Shown here in pieces: positions 26,411 to 35,785 of a stretch of DNA of 64,000 nucleotides. Source of the stretch: Deltaproteobacteria bacterium (GTDB lineage: Bacteria; Bdellovibrionota_B; Oligoflexia; Oligoflexales; Bog-1112). Position 1 is the stretch's first letter. Each line of letters begins with the position of its first letter. A program made the translations under genes and the position numbers. The stretch spans positions 1 through 64,000 of the forward strand of contig JACKAG010000006.1 in NCBI GenBank assembly GCA_020635195.1, in the 5' to 3' direction. The notes under the pieces were generated by a model, which had not been told where the DNA came from, ran no database searches, and worked only from the letters and a program-made list of their open reading frames with translations.

Positions 26411-27603
26411 ATCCTGTCTGTCCTGCTGGCAGATCCCGTTTTGATCTGACCACTTTCAAGGCCAACGGCCAGATCTGCGATGGTGCAGTCTTCTGTCTCG
26501 CCTGACCGGTGCGAAATGATGGTGGTGTAGCCAGCCCGCCTGGCCAGATCAATGCAGTCCAGAGTCTCCGACAGAGTGCCGATCTGGTTTGGTTTGACAA
26601 GAACTGAGTTCGCAGCTTTCCGGAGGATGCCCTCACGGAGTCTTACAGGGTTCGTTGCGAACAGATCATCTCCGACAATCTGAACCTGTTCCCCCAGTGC
26701 TTGTGTTAACGCAGTAAAGCCATCCCAGTCATGCTCATCAAGAGCATCTTCAACGGACACGATCGGATAACGTCTGCACAGTTCACCCAGAAAGTCTATC
26801 ATACCCTGACGGTCCAGCTCCCGTCCTTCTCCAGCCAGAGAGTAGACACCGTCCTGATGAAACTCACTGGCTGCAATATCCAGAGCCAGAGCGATGTCCT
26901 CACCCGGTCTGAAACCTGCCGCCTCGATCGCCTGAAGGATCAGCTGAAGAGCCTCTTCATTGGAGGCCACATTCGGTGCAAAGCCACCTTCATCACCCAC
27001 TGCTGTATTAAGCTGACGCTTATGAAGCACATCCCGAAGGTGGTGAAAGACTTCAGCTCCCCAACGAAGCCCTTCCCTGAAAGAAGGGGCTCCCAGAGGA
27101 ACAATCATGAATTCCTGAAAGTCGACGCTGTTGTCCGCGTGAGAGCCTCCGTTCAGAATATTCATTAAAGGCACAGGCAGGCGATTGCTTTTCACTCCAC
27201 CCAGATAACGATAAAGAGGAAGATTGCTGGCATCTGCTGCTGCTTTCGCACAGGCAAGAGACACTCCGAGGATGGCATTTGCACCAAGAGCTGTCTTGTT
27301 TTCGGTTCCGTCCAGCTCCCTGAGCAGGGTGTCGATCCGGATCTGGTTGCTGCAATCCATACCTGTTAATGCCGGAGCTATCTTTGTTCGGATATTATGA
27401 ATGGCTTTCAGAACGCCCTTTCCCCGGAATCGTTTCTGATCACCATCCCTCAGCTCACACGCTTCATACTCTCCGGTTGAGGCCCCGGATGGGATTGCTG
27501 CTCTTCCAAAATGGCGACCCTCGGTGGCAATATCGACTTCGATGGTGGGATGTCCCCGTGAATCCAGGATTTCCCTGGCTCCGACCCAGCTGATGATACT
27601 CAT
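26335..27603 (-). CDS. eno: Enolase
   Basis: Phosphopyruvate hydratase of glycolysis, 422 residues from the ATG at 27603 (MSIISWVGAREILDSRG); a longer frame open to 27645 adds 14 non-conserved residues. Family hallmarks are REILDSRGHPTIEVD, GASTGEYEA, the magnesium-binding region, and VLVKPNQIGTLSET with catalytic K337. The length is standard (E. coli 432). It is transcribed alone, divergent from pepA, and its 3' end overlaps the start of the M28 gene. Confidence 0.95.
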   Translation of the reverse strand: MSIISWVGAREILDSRGHPTIEVDIATEGRHFGRAAIPSGASTGEYEACELRDGDQKRFRGKGVLKAIHNIRTKIAPALTGMDCSNQIRIDTLLRELDGTENKTALGANAILGVSLACAKAAADASNLPLYRYLGGVKSNRLPVPLMNILNGGSHADNSVDFQEFMIVPLGAPSFREGLRWGAEVFHHLRDVLHKRQLNTAVGDEGGFAPNVASNEEALQLILQAIEAAGFRPGEDIALALDIAASEFHQDGVYSLAGEGRELDRQGMIDFLGELCRRYPIVSVEDALDEHDWDGFTALTQALGEQVQIVGDDLFATNPVRLREGILRKAANSVLVKPNQIGTLSETLDCIDLARRAGYTTIISHRSGETEDCTIADLAVGLESGQIKTGSASRTDRICKYNQLLRIEEELGAQAVYSWSRY

Positions 27604-27736
27604 AGTGCCTGCCTTTCTGATATTAAAGCCGAAGCGGTAGATCATGTCCTTCTGTTTTTGCTATAACACAGATTTGATGATCAGACAGAGGGAACATTTC
27701 TGACACAGAGCCTGTTATTTTTTCAGAGTCTTCTGA

Positions 27737-27757
27737 CAGACCCCGGGTGAGGGTCTG
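27737..27757. promoter_or_regulatory. Perfect 7-bp stem-loop between eno and pepA
   Basis: CAGACCC (27737-27743) and GGGTCTG (27751-27757) pair perfectly around the loop CGGGTGA, 44 bp before the pepA start. It may be a leader hairpin of the pepA mRNA or an operator in the divergent eno-pepA region. No T-run follows, so it is not an obvious terminator. Confidence 0.35.
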
Positions 27758-27800
27758 CATTCTGGCCTGTTGATGGGCGGAACTGATAAGGAACGTTATT

Positions 27801-29339
27801 ATGCAGCAAGAACAAAAAACCGGACAGCAGGCATGGAAAACCTTTCTTCCAGAACTATTTAACTGGGCTGGACAGGTCAAACTTTCGGTTCATCCGGATT
27901 GTCCCGAAAGCCATCACCATCTGCTTATGTTGCGTGAAAAAAAGGACAGCGAGGGCGCTTATGAAATTGATGCACCACTGCTTCCTGATGAGCAGCGCCG
28001 TCAGCTGATGCAACAGATGACAGAACTGGGCTATCAGAAAATACCAGAGCCGGTGACACTCCGGCTTGGAGATTCTTTTTATACACTGGTTTCTCAGTCC
28101 GCCCTGGACCTCAGCGATGTCCGCAAAGCCCGGCAGGCCGGGCTGGATGGAGCGAGAATACTCAAAAACCTTGGCGTGAAGAGTCTTTGCCTTCATGCCG
28201 GAGAACAGGTTCCGTCTTCAGGGATACTCGAAGGGCTGGGACTGGGACTCTATCAGCTCACCGGCTTCAGAAACCAGTCGGGAAACAACCGAGTCTCACA
28301 GCAGTGGCCGGAGCGTATTATGCTGGCTGGCAACTGTCATGGAGATCCTGAGGAAATCCGGACCTCCATTCTGGCCTCCTGCCTGAGTCGCCTGCTGGCA
28401 GATGCACCTTCTGACTGGCTGAATCCGGAGCAGTTTGCCAAAATTGCCGAGGATATGTCAGCAGAACAGGGCCTCAGCTGTCGTATCAGGAAGCGTGCAG
28501 AGTTACAGGATATGGGAATGGGAGCCTTTATCAGTGTCGGAAATGGCTCCGTCTGTGAACCTCATCTGATTGAAATTCAAATCAAAGGGAAAAATCCGGA
28601 CAAAACCATGGTCCTGGTAGGCAAGGGTCTGACCTTTGATGCCGGAGGAGTCAGCCTTAAACCCTCTCTGGGCATGGATGAAATGAAGTACGATATGTGC
28701 GGCGGAGCTGCTGTGCTTGGAGCTGCCTATTACCTTTCCCGTCATCAGCCCCCGGTAAACGTGGTCTGTCTGATTGGCGCTGTTGAAAACCTCATCGGCA
28801 GTACATCCACAAGGCCGGGAGATATCGTCCGTTCTATGAGCGGCAAAACCATTGAAGTGCTGAATACAGATGCGGAGGGTCGTCTGGTTCTGGCTGATCT
28901 GCTTCATTATGCCCAGAGCCAGTGGAAACCTGAGGCAGTGGTTGATGTCGCAACTCTGACAGGGGCTGTCCTCTATGCCCTGGGAAGCATCGGCTCTGCC
29001 TTCGTCAGTAACGACCGCCACCTGGCCAGCTACCTGCGTAATACTGCGGAGAGTGCAGGAGAACCACTCTGGGAACTTCCTTTGTGGCCTGAGCTTGCCA
29101 GAGAGGTTCGCTCAGAGCTTGCAGATCTCAAAAATATCGCAGGTTCTGCTGTCAAAGCCGGAACTCTGGTAGGAGGAACGTTTCTGAGGGAATTTGCCGG
29201 ATCGGTTCCCTGGGCTCATATCGATATCGCCGGAACTGCCTGGAATTGTAAAGGCACCGGCTATCCTGCTTCTGGCAGCTCTGCGTTTATTCTGAAGACT
29301 CTGGCAAAGCTATGCCTCAATTATGAAAGCGCTTTATAA
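27801..29339 (+). CDS. pepA: Leucyl aminopeptidase (M17 family)
   Basis: A 512-residue cytosolic metallo-aminopeptidase. It has the GKGLTFDAGGVSLKPS block (catalytic lysine and metal ligands), MKYDMCGGAAVLGA, the NTDAEGRLVLAD signature at residues 355-366 (catalytic Arg and metal ligands) and the C-terminal GWAHIDIAGTAW-like segment (here VPWAHIDIAGTAW). The N-terminal 160 residues are the variable M17 N-domain. AAGGA precedes the ATG. It hydrolyses N-terminal residues from peptides; some members also bind DNA, which cannot be judged here. Confidence 0.93.
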   Translation: MQQEQKTGQQAWKTFLPELFNWAGQVKLSVHPDCPESHHHLLMLREKKDSEGAYEIDAPLLPDEQRRQLMQQMTELGYQKIPEPVTLRLGDSFYTLVSQSALDLSDVRKARQAGLDGARILKNLGVKSLCLHAGEQVPSSGILEGLGLGLYQLTGFRNQSGNNRVSQQWPERIMLAGNCHGDPEEIRTSILASCLSRLLADAPSDWLNPEQFAKIAEDMSAEQGLSCRIRKRAELQDMGMGAFISVGNGSVCEPHLIEIQIKGKNPDKTMVLVGKGLTFDAGGVSLKPSLGMDEMKYDMCGGAAVLGAAYYLSRHQPPVNVVCLIGAVENLIGSTSTRPGDIVRSMSGKTIEVLNTDAEGRLVLADLLHYAQSQWKPEAVVDVATLTGAVLYALGSIGSAFVSNDRHLASYLRNTAESAGEPLWELPLWPELAREVRSELADLKNIAGSAVKAGTLVGGTFLREFAGSVPWAHIDIAGTAWNCKGTGYPASGSSAFILKTLAKLCLNYESAL

Positions 29340-29358
29340 GTACCCCCTCTTTTTATTA

Positions 29359-29367
29359 TGGTATAAT
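29359..29367 (+). promoter_or_regulatory. Extended -10 promoter upstream of the 29418 gene
   Basis: TATAAT (29362-29367), a perfect -10 hexamer, is preceded by TGG, giving an extended -10 element in the gap after pepA, 50 bp before the next start. No clear -35 is seen, which is acceptable for extended -10 promoters. Transcription would begin near 29374. Confidence 0.5.
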
Positions 29368-29417
29368 TCCGGAAGAATGATCAGCCAGACAGTTTGATTT
29401 TATTCCGGAGTTTTTAT

Positions 29418-30215
29418 ATGCGCACTTCATTGTATGCCTGCATGATCCCCCTTTGTTTTTTTCTGTTACAACCCTTGCTTGCTCAGCGTCTGACTGCTGA
29501 AGACCGGATCGGAGAACGTGCTGTTTACAAGCTGAACCGGGATTCATCGAGGACCTCATGGCTGATCCGATCGGGAACCTTTCGCACAGAGGTTGTTGCT
29601 TATAATCGTGAACATGAAAAAGGGCCAGTCTACCGGCTGAGTTCGGACTATACTATGGACATTCGTTTTGCAGGAAAAAAAGAGGGCAATGAAGAAGTTG
29701 ATCTCTCAGAAGAGCTGTTTACAGAAGATTTTATGACACGCCTCCGGGCCAAAAAACAAATCAAAACCAGGCATTTTACCACCCGCTACCTGGGGCAGAA
29801 AGAGCTGATGCAGAAAGGTCAGCAGCAAAGAGTTCTGGCAGATCAGATAGAAATCACGGATGTTGACCTGAACTCAGGTGGAATGTTTGCTCCGATGCTT
29901 GAAGGGGTCATGATGTCTTTAAGCGCAGAGCTCTGCGAACGACAAAGCGAAGAACAAACAGAAAGCTGCATGTTGCAGACAGAGCCGCTACTGGAAGGTC
30001 CGGAAGACATCAGGATCAGAGTTTCTGTGAAGCAGGGTATGGTCCCTGTTCTGGGGGTTCTTCTGGCTGACATCAGTCTGAAGTGGTCAGGGGTTTCCGT
30101 CAAAGTCGGTTTTGATCTTGACCCAGAGCAATCTTCCGCTGAGGTTATGCTGAACAGCAATTTTAGTCAAAATGAGGCAGGACTGATGAGTGAGTCATAT
30201 CAGCAGATTAAGTGA
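29418..30215 (+). CDS. Secreted protein of unknown function
   Basis: A 265-residue protein from the ATG at 29418 (GGAG seven bases upstream; a TTG start at 29394 is less likely). A signal peptide (MRTSLYACMIPLCFFLLQPLLAQ) precedes a region of alternating polar/hydrophobic strands (VYRLSSDYTMDIRFAG, TRHFTTRYLGQKEL) and a central hydrophobic stretch with two cysteines (LCERQ, SCML). I do not recognise the family. It has its own good promoter and stands between pepA and yajC. A periplasmic or outer-membrane-associated role is possible from the signal peptide only. Confidence 0.7.
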   Translation: MRTSLYACMIPLCFFLLQPLLAQRLTAEDRIGERAVYKLNRDSSRTSWLIRSGTFRTEVVAYNREHEKGPVYRLSSDYTMDIRFAGKKEGNEEVDLSEELFTEDFMTRLRAKKQIKTRHFTTRYLGQKELMQKGQQQRVLADQIEITDVDLNSGGMFAPMLEGVMMSLSAELCERQSEEQTESCMLQTEPLLEGPEDIRIRVSVKQGMVPVLGVLLADISLKWSGVSVKVGFDLDPEQSSAEVMLNSNFSQNEAGLMSESYQQIK

Positions 30216-30428
30216 GCCCTGTCCGGGCTGTTGAGCCGGAATCATCCTGACAGCGGGAGATCTTCCCAAAGCTGATAAGCCCCACCTCAGTGTTCCCCTG
30301 ATCTGTCCCGGTGTGTCGTCATTTTGGGAAATCATGATCGCCGTTAACCGCATTTTTGACCCAAATCAGGTCTGCGACAACTTTCCCCCGACAGTTTCCG
30401 GGAGTTGCTGAGGGAAAAGCCTCTCTGG

Positions 30429-30457
30429 CTGACATAGCGCAAGAAGTTCGGTATAGT
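30429..30457 (+). promoter_or_regulatory. Sigma-70-type promoter of yajC
   Basis: CTGACA (30429-30434) and TATAGT (30452-30457) are separated by exactly 17 bp, 65 bp before the yajC start. The rest of the 306-bp gap from 30216 holds only a short AGCCC/GGGCT hairpin at 30215-30229 without a T-run; I see no RNA gene in it. Confidence 0.6.
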
Positions 30458-30521
30458 GGTGCCTCTTTTAAAAACACGGAAAACTGACCGGATTCGGCAG
30501 TTCCGGGACATCGGGGGGTTT

Positions 30522-30917
30522 ATGACGGGATTTATGAGTACGGCCGCTTTGGCCTCTGCATCAGAAGAAACGGCAACAGCAACAGGGCAGCAACCTTCGC
30601 TGTTCGAAAGCATGATTCCGATGCTTCTGATTTTTGTTGTCATGTACTTTATTATCATCAGACCTCAGGCAAAAAAAGCAAAAGATCACGCTAGCTTGCT
30701 AAAAAACATCAAGGAAGGTGATGAGGTCGTAACGAGTGGTGGCATTATCGGAAGGGTCCGGAGCGTTTCCGATTCTTTTGTAAGCCTTGACCTTGGCGGT
30801 AGCACGATTAAAGTGATGAAAGAGCATATCAGTCGTTTTTCAAAGCCACAGTCCGCTAAGCAGACTCAGGCTCCTGTTAAGGCATCAAAAAACCTTAAAA
30901 AAGCGACTCAGAGCTGA
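30522..30917 (+). CDS. yajC: YajC, accessory subunit of the Sec translocase
   Basis: A 131-residue protein from the ATG at 30522 (GGGGGG upstream). One membrane helix (about residues 31-49, MIPMLLIFVVMYFIIIRPQ) ends in the hallmark IIRPQAKKAK. It is followed by the small KEGDEVVTSGGIIGRV beta domain and a Lys/Gln-rich tail. YajC associates with SecDF in the inner membrane. The usual neighbours secD/secF are absent; an outer-membrane protein gene follows 90 bp downstream. Confidence 0.92.
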   Translation: MTGFMSTAALASASEETATATGQQPSLFESMIPMLLIFVVMYFIIIRPQAKKAKDHASLLKNIKEGDEVVTSGGIIGRVRSVSDSFVSLDLGGSTIKVMKEHISRFSKPQSAKQTQAPVKASKNLKKATQS

Positions 30918-31007
30918 TTCCGGACCAGGCATACAGAGCTTGTCCTCTCAGATGTGTCCCGGAAGCGAGGGATGGTGAAGAACGCCAGCCAGATGGAGGA
31001 TAAACGG

Positions 31008-32021
31008 ATGTTACTGACGAAAAGATGCATGCTTGTGCTGCTTGGCAGCATGGTTCTGGCATCATTAAAGCTGACGGCCATTGAACAGGGACAGCGAGTC
31101 CCTGATGAGTTTGAAAGCGTAGGTGGGCGCGGCCTCGGTCTGGGGAATAGTGCTGCCGCTGCCATGACAGATGTCGGAGCAGTCCGTAGCAATCCCGCCA
31201 TGATGGCTCTGGATAAACAGTATGTTGTATCCGCAGGCTTGCACTGGCCATCTGTGGGACGGGATTTCTGGCAGGCTGGAGCCGTCGACTCCAGAACATC
31301 CGGTGTTGCAGCTGGCCTTCTTTACTCTGCCGGAAGAGAGGCTTACAAGCCGGAGTCAGAGCCTCTTAGCGAGGAGGATCAGATCCGGAAGTATTATGAC
31401 GCTCCGCTTAAATACAGGGCAAGTGGAGCGCTGGCCCAGCCTTTAGGTTCGCTTGCCTTTGGGGTGGGGGCCTCATACCTGGAAGGTTTCGTCCCGGAAA
31501 ACGCAGAACGTGCTGATTCGAAGTTAAAACTCACAAAAGGCACTGTCTATGGACTTGGTCTGGCAGGCGTTCTGGCTTCCCAGCTTTATTTTTCTGCTTC
31601 CGTCGAAAACTTAAGCAATACACAATTACGCGATCTGGCACCCAGGATCTGGCGTGGAGGCCTTTCCTGGGGAGGTTTGCTGTCGGGCTTAAGCCTCAAT
31701 CTGGACTATCGCCAGCGTGAGAGAGTGTATCAGGAAAGAATGCCAGTAACTTTTGGAATGATCAGTCTGGCCCCGGAAGGAGAGGGACTGACAGACGATG
31801 AAAAACTTGTCTCTGCTTCATTTATTATGAGCTTTCAGAATCTGGTTCAGATTCTTGGTTCATACGGAGAAGACTTATCCGGAACGAAGCGACGCACGCT
31901 GGCAGGAGGTGTGGCCTTCAGCAATCAGACCCTTTCTCTCTCATGGCTGGCAGCTCGTCCCTATCTGTCAGATGAGCAGGTTCATCATGCCATTCATCTG
32001 TCGATGCAGGTTACGATCTGA
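31008..32021 (+). CDS. Outer-membrane beta-barrel protein (PorV/FadL-like family)
   Basis: From the ATG at 31008 (GGAGG eight bases upstream) the product is 337 residues with a signal peptide (MLLTKRCMLVLLGSMVLASL). The N-terminal motif GGRGLGLGNSAAAAMTDVGA followed by SNPAMMA is the conserved start of PorV/UPF0164 and FadL-type barrels (G-R-x-x-x-L-G-x-A ... NPA). The remainder alternates short strands and polar loops. The exact subfamily (transporter, or PorV-like secretion partner) is not decidable by eye. Confidence 0.75.
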   Translation: MLLTKRCMLVLLGSMVLASLKLTAIEQGQRVPDEFESVGGRGLGLGNSAAAAMTDVGAVRSNPAMMALDKQYVVSAGLHWPSVGRDFWQAGAVDSRTSGVAAGLLYSAGREAYKPESEPLSEEDQIRKYYDAPLKYRASGALAQPLGSLAFGVGASYLEGFVPENAERADSKLKLTKGTVYGLGLAGVLASQLYFSASVENLSNTQLRDLAPRIWRGGLSWGGLLSGLSLNLDYRQRERVYQERMPVTFGMISLAPEGEGLTDDEKLVSASFIMSFQNLVQILGSYGEDLSGTKRRTLAGGVAFSNQTLSLSWLAARPYLSDEQVHHAIHLSMQVTI

Positions 32022-32125
32022 CACACGAACAGGACCCAAACAGAAGACGAAGCTCTGCCTGTGGATTTCCTGATTGGTTTCCCTCTCTTCCTGAGGTATC
32101 CTCTCCTTAAGAGTCAGAAAGACAG

Positions 32126-32139
32126 GCCAGATGTCTGGC
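32126..32139. promoter_or_regulatory. Near-perfect palindrome upstream of sdhC
   Basis: GCCAGA (32126-32131) and TCTGGC (32134-32139) form a 6-bp inverted repeat with a 2-bp centre, about 107 bp upstream of the sdhC start. A short palindrome at this distance suits a dimeric repressor or activator of the succinate dehydrogenase operon, but the regulator is unknown. Confidence 0.3.
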
Positions 32140-32245
32140 TCATACAGATGTCATGATTAACGACAGATAAAAGCAGGAATATGCAGAAAGCTTGCTTTTC
32201 TGTTAAGAAGCTGAGTTTTTGAAGGCTGGTTATGAGGGTTTCCGG

Positions 32246-32911
32246 ATGAACTGGGTTGGCAGACTTCTGACTTCTTCTGTCGGATGCAAAGTATTGATGG
32301 CTGTCACAGGTGCCATCATGCTGTTCTTTTTACTTGGCCATGTGGCAGGGAATCTGCTGGTATTTGCAGGAGCAGATGTTATCAATGCCTATGCCCGTGG
32401 CTTGCGTGACTATCTCCCCCTGCTGTGGCTTTTAAGGGCTGGTCTGCTGATCTCTTTTGTCCTGCATGTGATCGCAGCGATCAGACTGACTCGTCTGAGC
32501 CGGAGAGCCAGACCTGTTGCATATCAGAAACAGGATCTTTCGGGAGTGAGCCTTAACTCCCGTACTATGGTTCTCAGCGGTCTGGTCTTGCTCGCTTTTA
32601 TCATTTACCATCTCGCTCATCTGACCTTCCGCCTGACTCATCCTGCATTTGCCTCTCTTGATGACTACGATGTCTACAGCATGCTGCAAATCAGTTTTCA
32701 GCAGCCTCTTCTGGCCTTCACTTATATTATCTCTGTTGCTCTGCTGATGATGCATCTGAGCCATGGGATCACGAGTCTTTTTCAGACGCTGGGACTAAAT
32801 CATACACAATATAATGGGCTGATCAGATGTCTGGGACCAGCTCTGGGTCTGCTTTTGGGGCTGGGCTTTAGCTCGGTCCCTCTGGCGATTATGCTGAGGC
32901 TGCTCCCGTAA
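32246..32911 (+). CDS. sdhC: Succinate dehydrogenase/fumarate reductase cytochrome b subunit (b558 type)
   Basis: A 221-residue membrane protein from the ATG at 32246 (GAGGG seven bases upstream). It has five predicted membrane helices with histidines inside them (LFFLLGHVAGNLL, SFVLHVIAAIRL, IYHLAHLTF, LMMHLSHGITSLF), the expected haem ligands of the single-subunit, di-haem b558 family found in Bacteroidetes, Wolinella and delta-like bacteria. It anchors SdhAB to the inner membrane and exchanges electrons with the quinone pool. First gene of the sdhCAB operon. Confidence 0.9.
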   Translation: MNWVGRLLTSSVGCKVLMAVTGAIMLFFLLGHVAGNLLVFAGADVINAYARGLRDYLPLLWLLRAGLLISFVLHVIAAIRLTRLSRRARPVAYQKQDLSGVSLNSRTMVLSGLVLLAFIIYHLAHLTFRLTHPAFASLDDYDVYSMLQISFQQPLLAFTYIISVALLMMHLSHGITSLFQTLGLNHTQYNGLIRCLGPALGLLLGLGFSSVPLAIMLRLLP

Positions 32912-32971
32912 TTTTCGTACTGTGATAGCCTGTTTTCCAAAATCAACCTTGTCAGGGTGGGTCAGTGAGCT

Positions 32972-34885
32972 ATGGATCTTGATGCAAAAATACCCTCCGG
33001 ACCGCTTGCGGAGAAGTGGAATCGCCATAAGTTTGAGATGAAGCTCGTGTCTCCGGCAAATAAGCGTCGTTACCGAATTATCGTGGTTGGAACAGGGCTG
33101 GCAGGAAGCTCCGCAGCGGCAAGTCTTGCAGAACTGGGATATCAGGTAGAAGCTTTCTGCTATCAGGACAGTCCTCGCAGGGCCCATAGTATTGCAGCGC
33201 AGGGTGGGATCAACGCATCAAAAAACTATCCGGCAGATGGTGACAGCATTTTCAGGCTGTTTTATGACACAATTAAAGGTGGCGACTTTCGCTCCAGAGA
33301 AGCGAACGTGTATCGCCTGGCAGAAGTTTCCGGATCTATTATTGATCAGGCTGTCGCTCAGGGGGTCCCCTTTGCCCGGGAATATGGTGGTTCTCTGGCA
33401 AACCGTTCTTTTGGAGGGGCCCAGGTTTCCCGGACATTCTATGCAAGAGGACAGACGGGGCAGCAGCTCTTACTGGGAGCTTACTCTGCCTTGTCCCGTC
33501 AGATCGGTCAGGGGTCGGTCCGGATGCATGCCAGAAAAGAAATGCTGGACCTGGTTCTGGTGGATGGCCGGGCAGCCGGAATCATTGTCCGGGACCTGGT
33601 GACGGGGCGTATCAGCCGTCATGCAGCGGATGCTGTCGTTCTGGCAACAGGCGGCTACGGAAACACGTTTTTTCTGTCTACAAATGCAGCAGGCTGTAAT
33701 GTCACTGCGGCATTTCGTGCTTATAAAAGGGGAGCTGGCTTTGCGAACCCCTGTTTCACTCAGATTCACCCGACCTGCATACCCGTGAGCGGGGATCATC
33801 AGTCGAAGCTGACACTGATGTCCGAGTCTTTACGTAATGATGGCAGAGTCTGGGTTCCCCGAAAACAGGGAGATCAGAGAGCTCCTCACGAGATTCCGCC
33901 TGAAGAGCGGGACTATTATCTGGAGCGAAAATATCCGGCATTTGGAAACCTGGCACCACGGGATATTGCGTCGAGAAGTGCCAAGGAAGTCTGTGATGCC
34001 GGATACGGAATCGGCCAGAGCGGCCTCGGGGTTTACCTGGATTTTGCAGATGCCATCCAGCGACTTGGTGAGAAGACCGTTCGTGAACGCTATGGCAATT
34101 TGTTTCATATGTATCAAAAAATCACAGATGAAAATCCCTATCAAATTCCGATGCGGATTTATCCGGCGGTTCACTACACAATGGGTGGACTCTGGGTGGA
34201 CTACAACCTTCAGAGCACCATCCCTGGTCTTCATGTGATAGGTGAAGCCAACTTCTCGGATCATGGAGCCAATCGTCTCGGAGCCAGCGCGCTGATGCAA
34301 GGGCTGGCGGACGGATACTTCGTTCTTCCTGGTACGATCGGCCACTACCTGGCAGGAATTACGCCGGGACAGGTGACTACGGAACATCCGGAATTCGGGG
34401 ACGTAGAAAAGCAGGTTCGCGATAAAATCGGCAAATTTTTCTCCTCCAACGGAAGCCGCTCTCCCACATCCTTTCACAAGGAACTTGGTAAAATTATGTG
34501 GGATCACTGTGGAATGGCCCGGACAAAAGCCGGGCTTGAAGAAGCTCTGCGTAAGATACCGGAGTTACGTGATGAGTTCTGGAAGAACCTCAGGGTGACA
34601 GGTAACGGAGAAGAACTGAACCAACAGCTGGAGAAAGCGGGAAGAGTTGCAGACTTTCTTGAGTTTGGCGAGCTGATGTGCCGGGATGCGCTGATCCGGG
34701 AAGAGTCCTGCGGGGGGCATTTCCGCGAAGAGCATCAGACCGAGGATGGAGAAGCCAGGCGCAATGATGCAGCCTTTTCACATGTGGCGGTCTGGGAGCA
34801 TAAGGGAAAAGAAAAAGTTCCTCAGCGCCATCAGGAAGAGCTGAAGTTTGAAAATGTCAAAGTTGCCATCAGGAGTTATAAGTGA
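32972..34885 (+). CDS. sdhA: Succinate dehydrogenase/fumarate reductase flavoprotein subunit
   Basis: A 637-residue FAD-containing subunit. The FAD-binding motif IIVVGTGLAGSSAAA is at about residues 33-47, the covalent-FAD histidine lies in RAHSIAAQGGINAS, and the substrate-site blocks are GEANFSDHGANRLGASAL and the HYTMGG segment. Length matches the b558-type flavoproteins of Bacteroidetes and delta-like bacteria. It oxidises succinate to fumarate or the reverse. Its stop overlaps the sdhB GTG start (GTGA). Confidence 0.95.
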   Translation: MDLDAKIPSGPLAEKWNRHKFEMKLVSPANKRRYRIIVVGTGLAGSSAAASLAELGYQVEAFCYQDSPRRAHSIAAQGGINASKNYPADGDSIFRLFYDTIKGGDFRSREANVYRLAEVSGSIIDQAVAQGVPFAREYGGSLANRSFGGAQVSRTFYARGQTGQQLLLGAYSALSRQIGQGSVRMHARKEMLDLVLVDGRAAGIIVRDLVTGRISRHAADAVVLATGGYGNTFFLSTNAAGCNVTAAFRAYKRGAGFANPCFTQIHPTCIPVSGDHQSKLTLMSESLRNDGRVWVPRKQGDQRAPHEIPPEERDYYLERKYPAFGNLAPRDIASRSAKEVCDAGYGIGQSGLGVYLDFADAIQRLGEKTVRERYGNLFHMYQKITDENPYQIPMRIYPAVHYTMGGLWVDYNLQSTIPGLHVIGEANFSDHGANRLGASALMQGLADGYFVLPGTIGHYLAGITPGQVTTEHPEFGDVEKQVRDKIGKFFSSNGSRSPTSFHKELGKIMWDHCGMARTKAGLEEALRKIPELRDEFWKNLRVTGNGEELNQQLEKAGRVADFLEFGELMCRDALIREESCGGHFREEHQTEDGEARRNDAAFSHVAVWEHKGKEKVPQRHQEELKFENVKVAIRSYK

Positions 34886-35649
34886 AGCTGAGACTCAAAA
34901 TCTGGAGGCAGAAATCCCAGGACTCAGACGGAGCGTTTGAAAACTACGAGCTCGATGGAGTGAGTTCCGGGATGTCCTTTCTTGAAATGCTTGATTTTCT
35001 CAATGAAAGACTGGTGAGTGAAGGCCGAGAGCCCGTTGCATTTGATCATGACTGCCGCGAGGGGATTTGTGGGGCATGCTCCCTTATGATCAATGGTGCT
35101 GCACACGGACCTCAGCAGGAGGTCACAACCTGTCAGCTACATATGCGAGCCTTCCGGGACGGGGATGAAATTTGCATAGAGCCCTGGCGCTCCGCTGCTT
35201 TCCCGGTTCTGAAAGATCTGATTACAGACCGTTCTGCCCTGGATCGGGTCATGCAGGCAGGGGGCTTTGTTTCTGTATCGACAGGTGGTGTACCTGATGC
35301 CAATACGATTCCGGTTTCAAAAAATCTGGCAGACCTTGCGATGGACGCAGCGGCCTGTATCGGCTGCGGAGCCTGTGTTGCTGCCTGCAAGAACTCTTCT
35401 GCCATGCTTTTTGTGTCTGCCAAGGTTTCTCAGCTGAGCCTGTTACCGCAGGGACAGCCTGAGCGAGGCCGACGGGCTTTACGGATGGTCGGACAGATGG
35501 ACAAAGAAGGCTTTGGGCATTGCACGAATACATCTGCTTGTGAAGCTGCATGTCCGAAGCATATCAGTGTCAGTCATATTGCAAGACTGAACAGGGAATA
35601 TCTCAAAGCCTCCTTATGCGGAGGAGAGGAAGAGCTTCTTTCGGATTAG
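34882..35649 (+). CDS. sdhB: Succinate dehydrogenase/fumarate reductase iron-sulfur subunit
   Basis: A 255-residue subunit starting at GTG, with AGGAG seven bases upstream inside sdhA. The plant-type 2Fe-2S motif DCREGICGACSLMING and two bacterial-ferredoxin clusters (CIGCGACVAAC; CTNTSACEAACPKH) are complete. It relays electrons from SdhA to the cytochrome b subunit. The order C-A-B is typical of b558-type operons. Confidence 0.95.
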   Translation: MKLRLKIWRQKSQDSDGAFENYELDGVSSGMSFLEMLDFLNERLVSEGREPVAFDHDCREGICGACSLMINGAAHGPQQEVTTCQLHMRAFRDGDEICIEPWRSAAFPVLKDLITDRSALDRVMQAGGFVSVSTGGVPDANTIPVSKNLADLAMDAAACIGCGACVAACKNSSAMLFVSAKVSQLSLLPQGQPERGRRALRMVGQMDKEGFGHCTNTSACEAACPKHISVSHIARLNREYLKASLCGGEEELLSD

Positions 35650-35785
35650 CTTTTTTCTGACAGAGAAGATGTCTGACTCTGCCGCAGCTGCCATCTTGTG
35701 CTTACGCGCATACGCTCAGAGCATAATGATCCACTGCTTTTAAAGCATCTGATTTTAATTTGTTTTTTTAAAAGGACCTGTTGTT

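Noticed and set aside
28503..29021. 172-residue minus-strand frame opposite pepA
   Set aside because: Shadow of the M17 catalytic domain.
33830..34507. 225-residue minus-strand open frame inside sdhA
   Set aside because: Antisense to a strongly conserved enzyme; composition is that of a shadow frame.
35650..35785. Possible terminator after sdhB (TGCTTT/AAAGCA with T-rich sequence downstream)
   Set aside because: The stem is all weak pairs and the T-run is too far away to be convincing.
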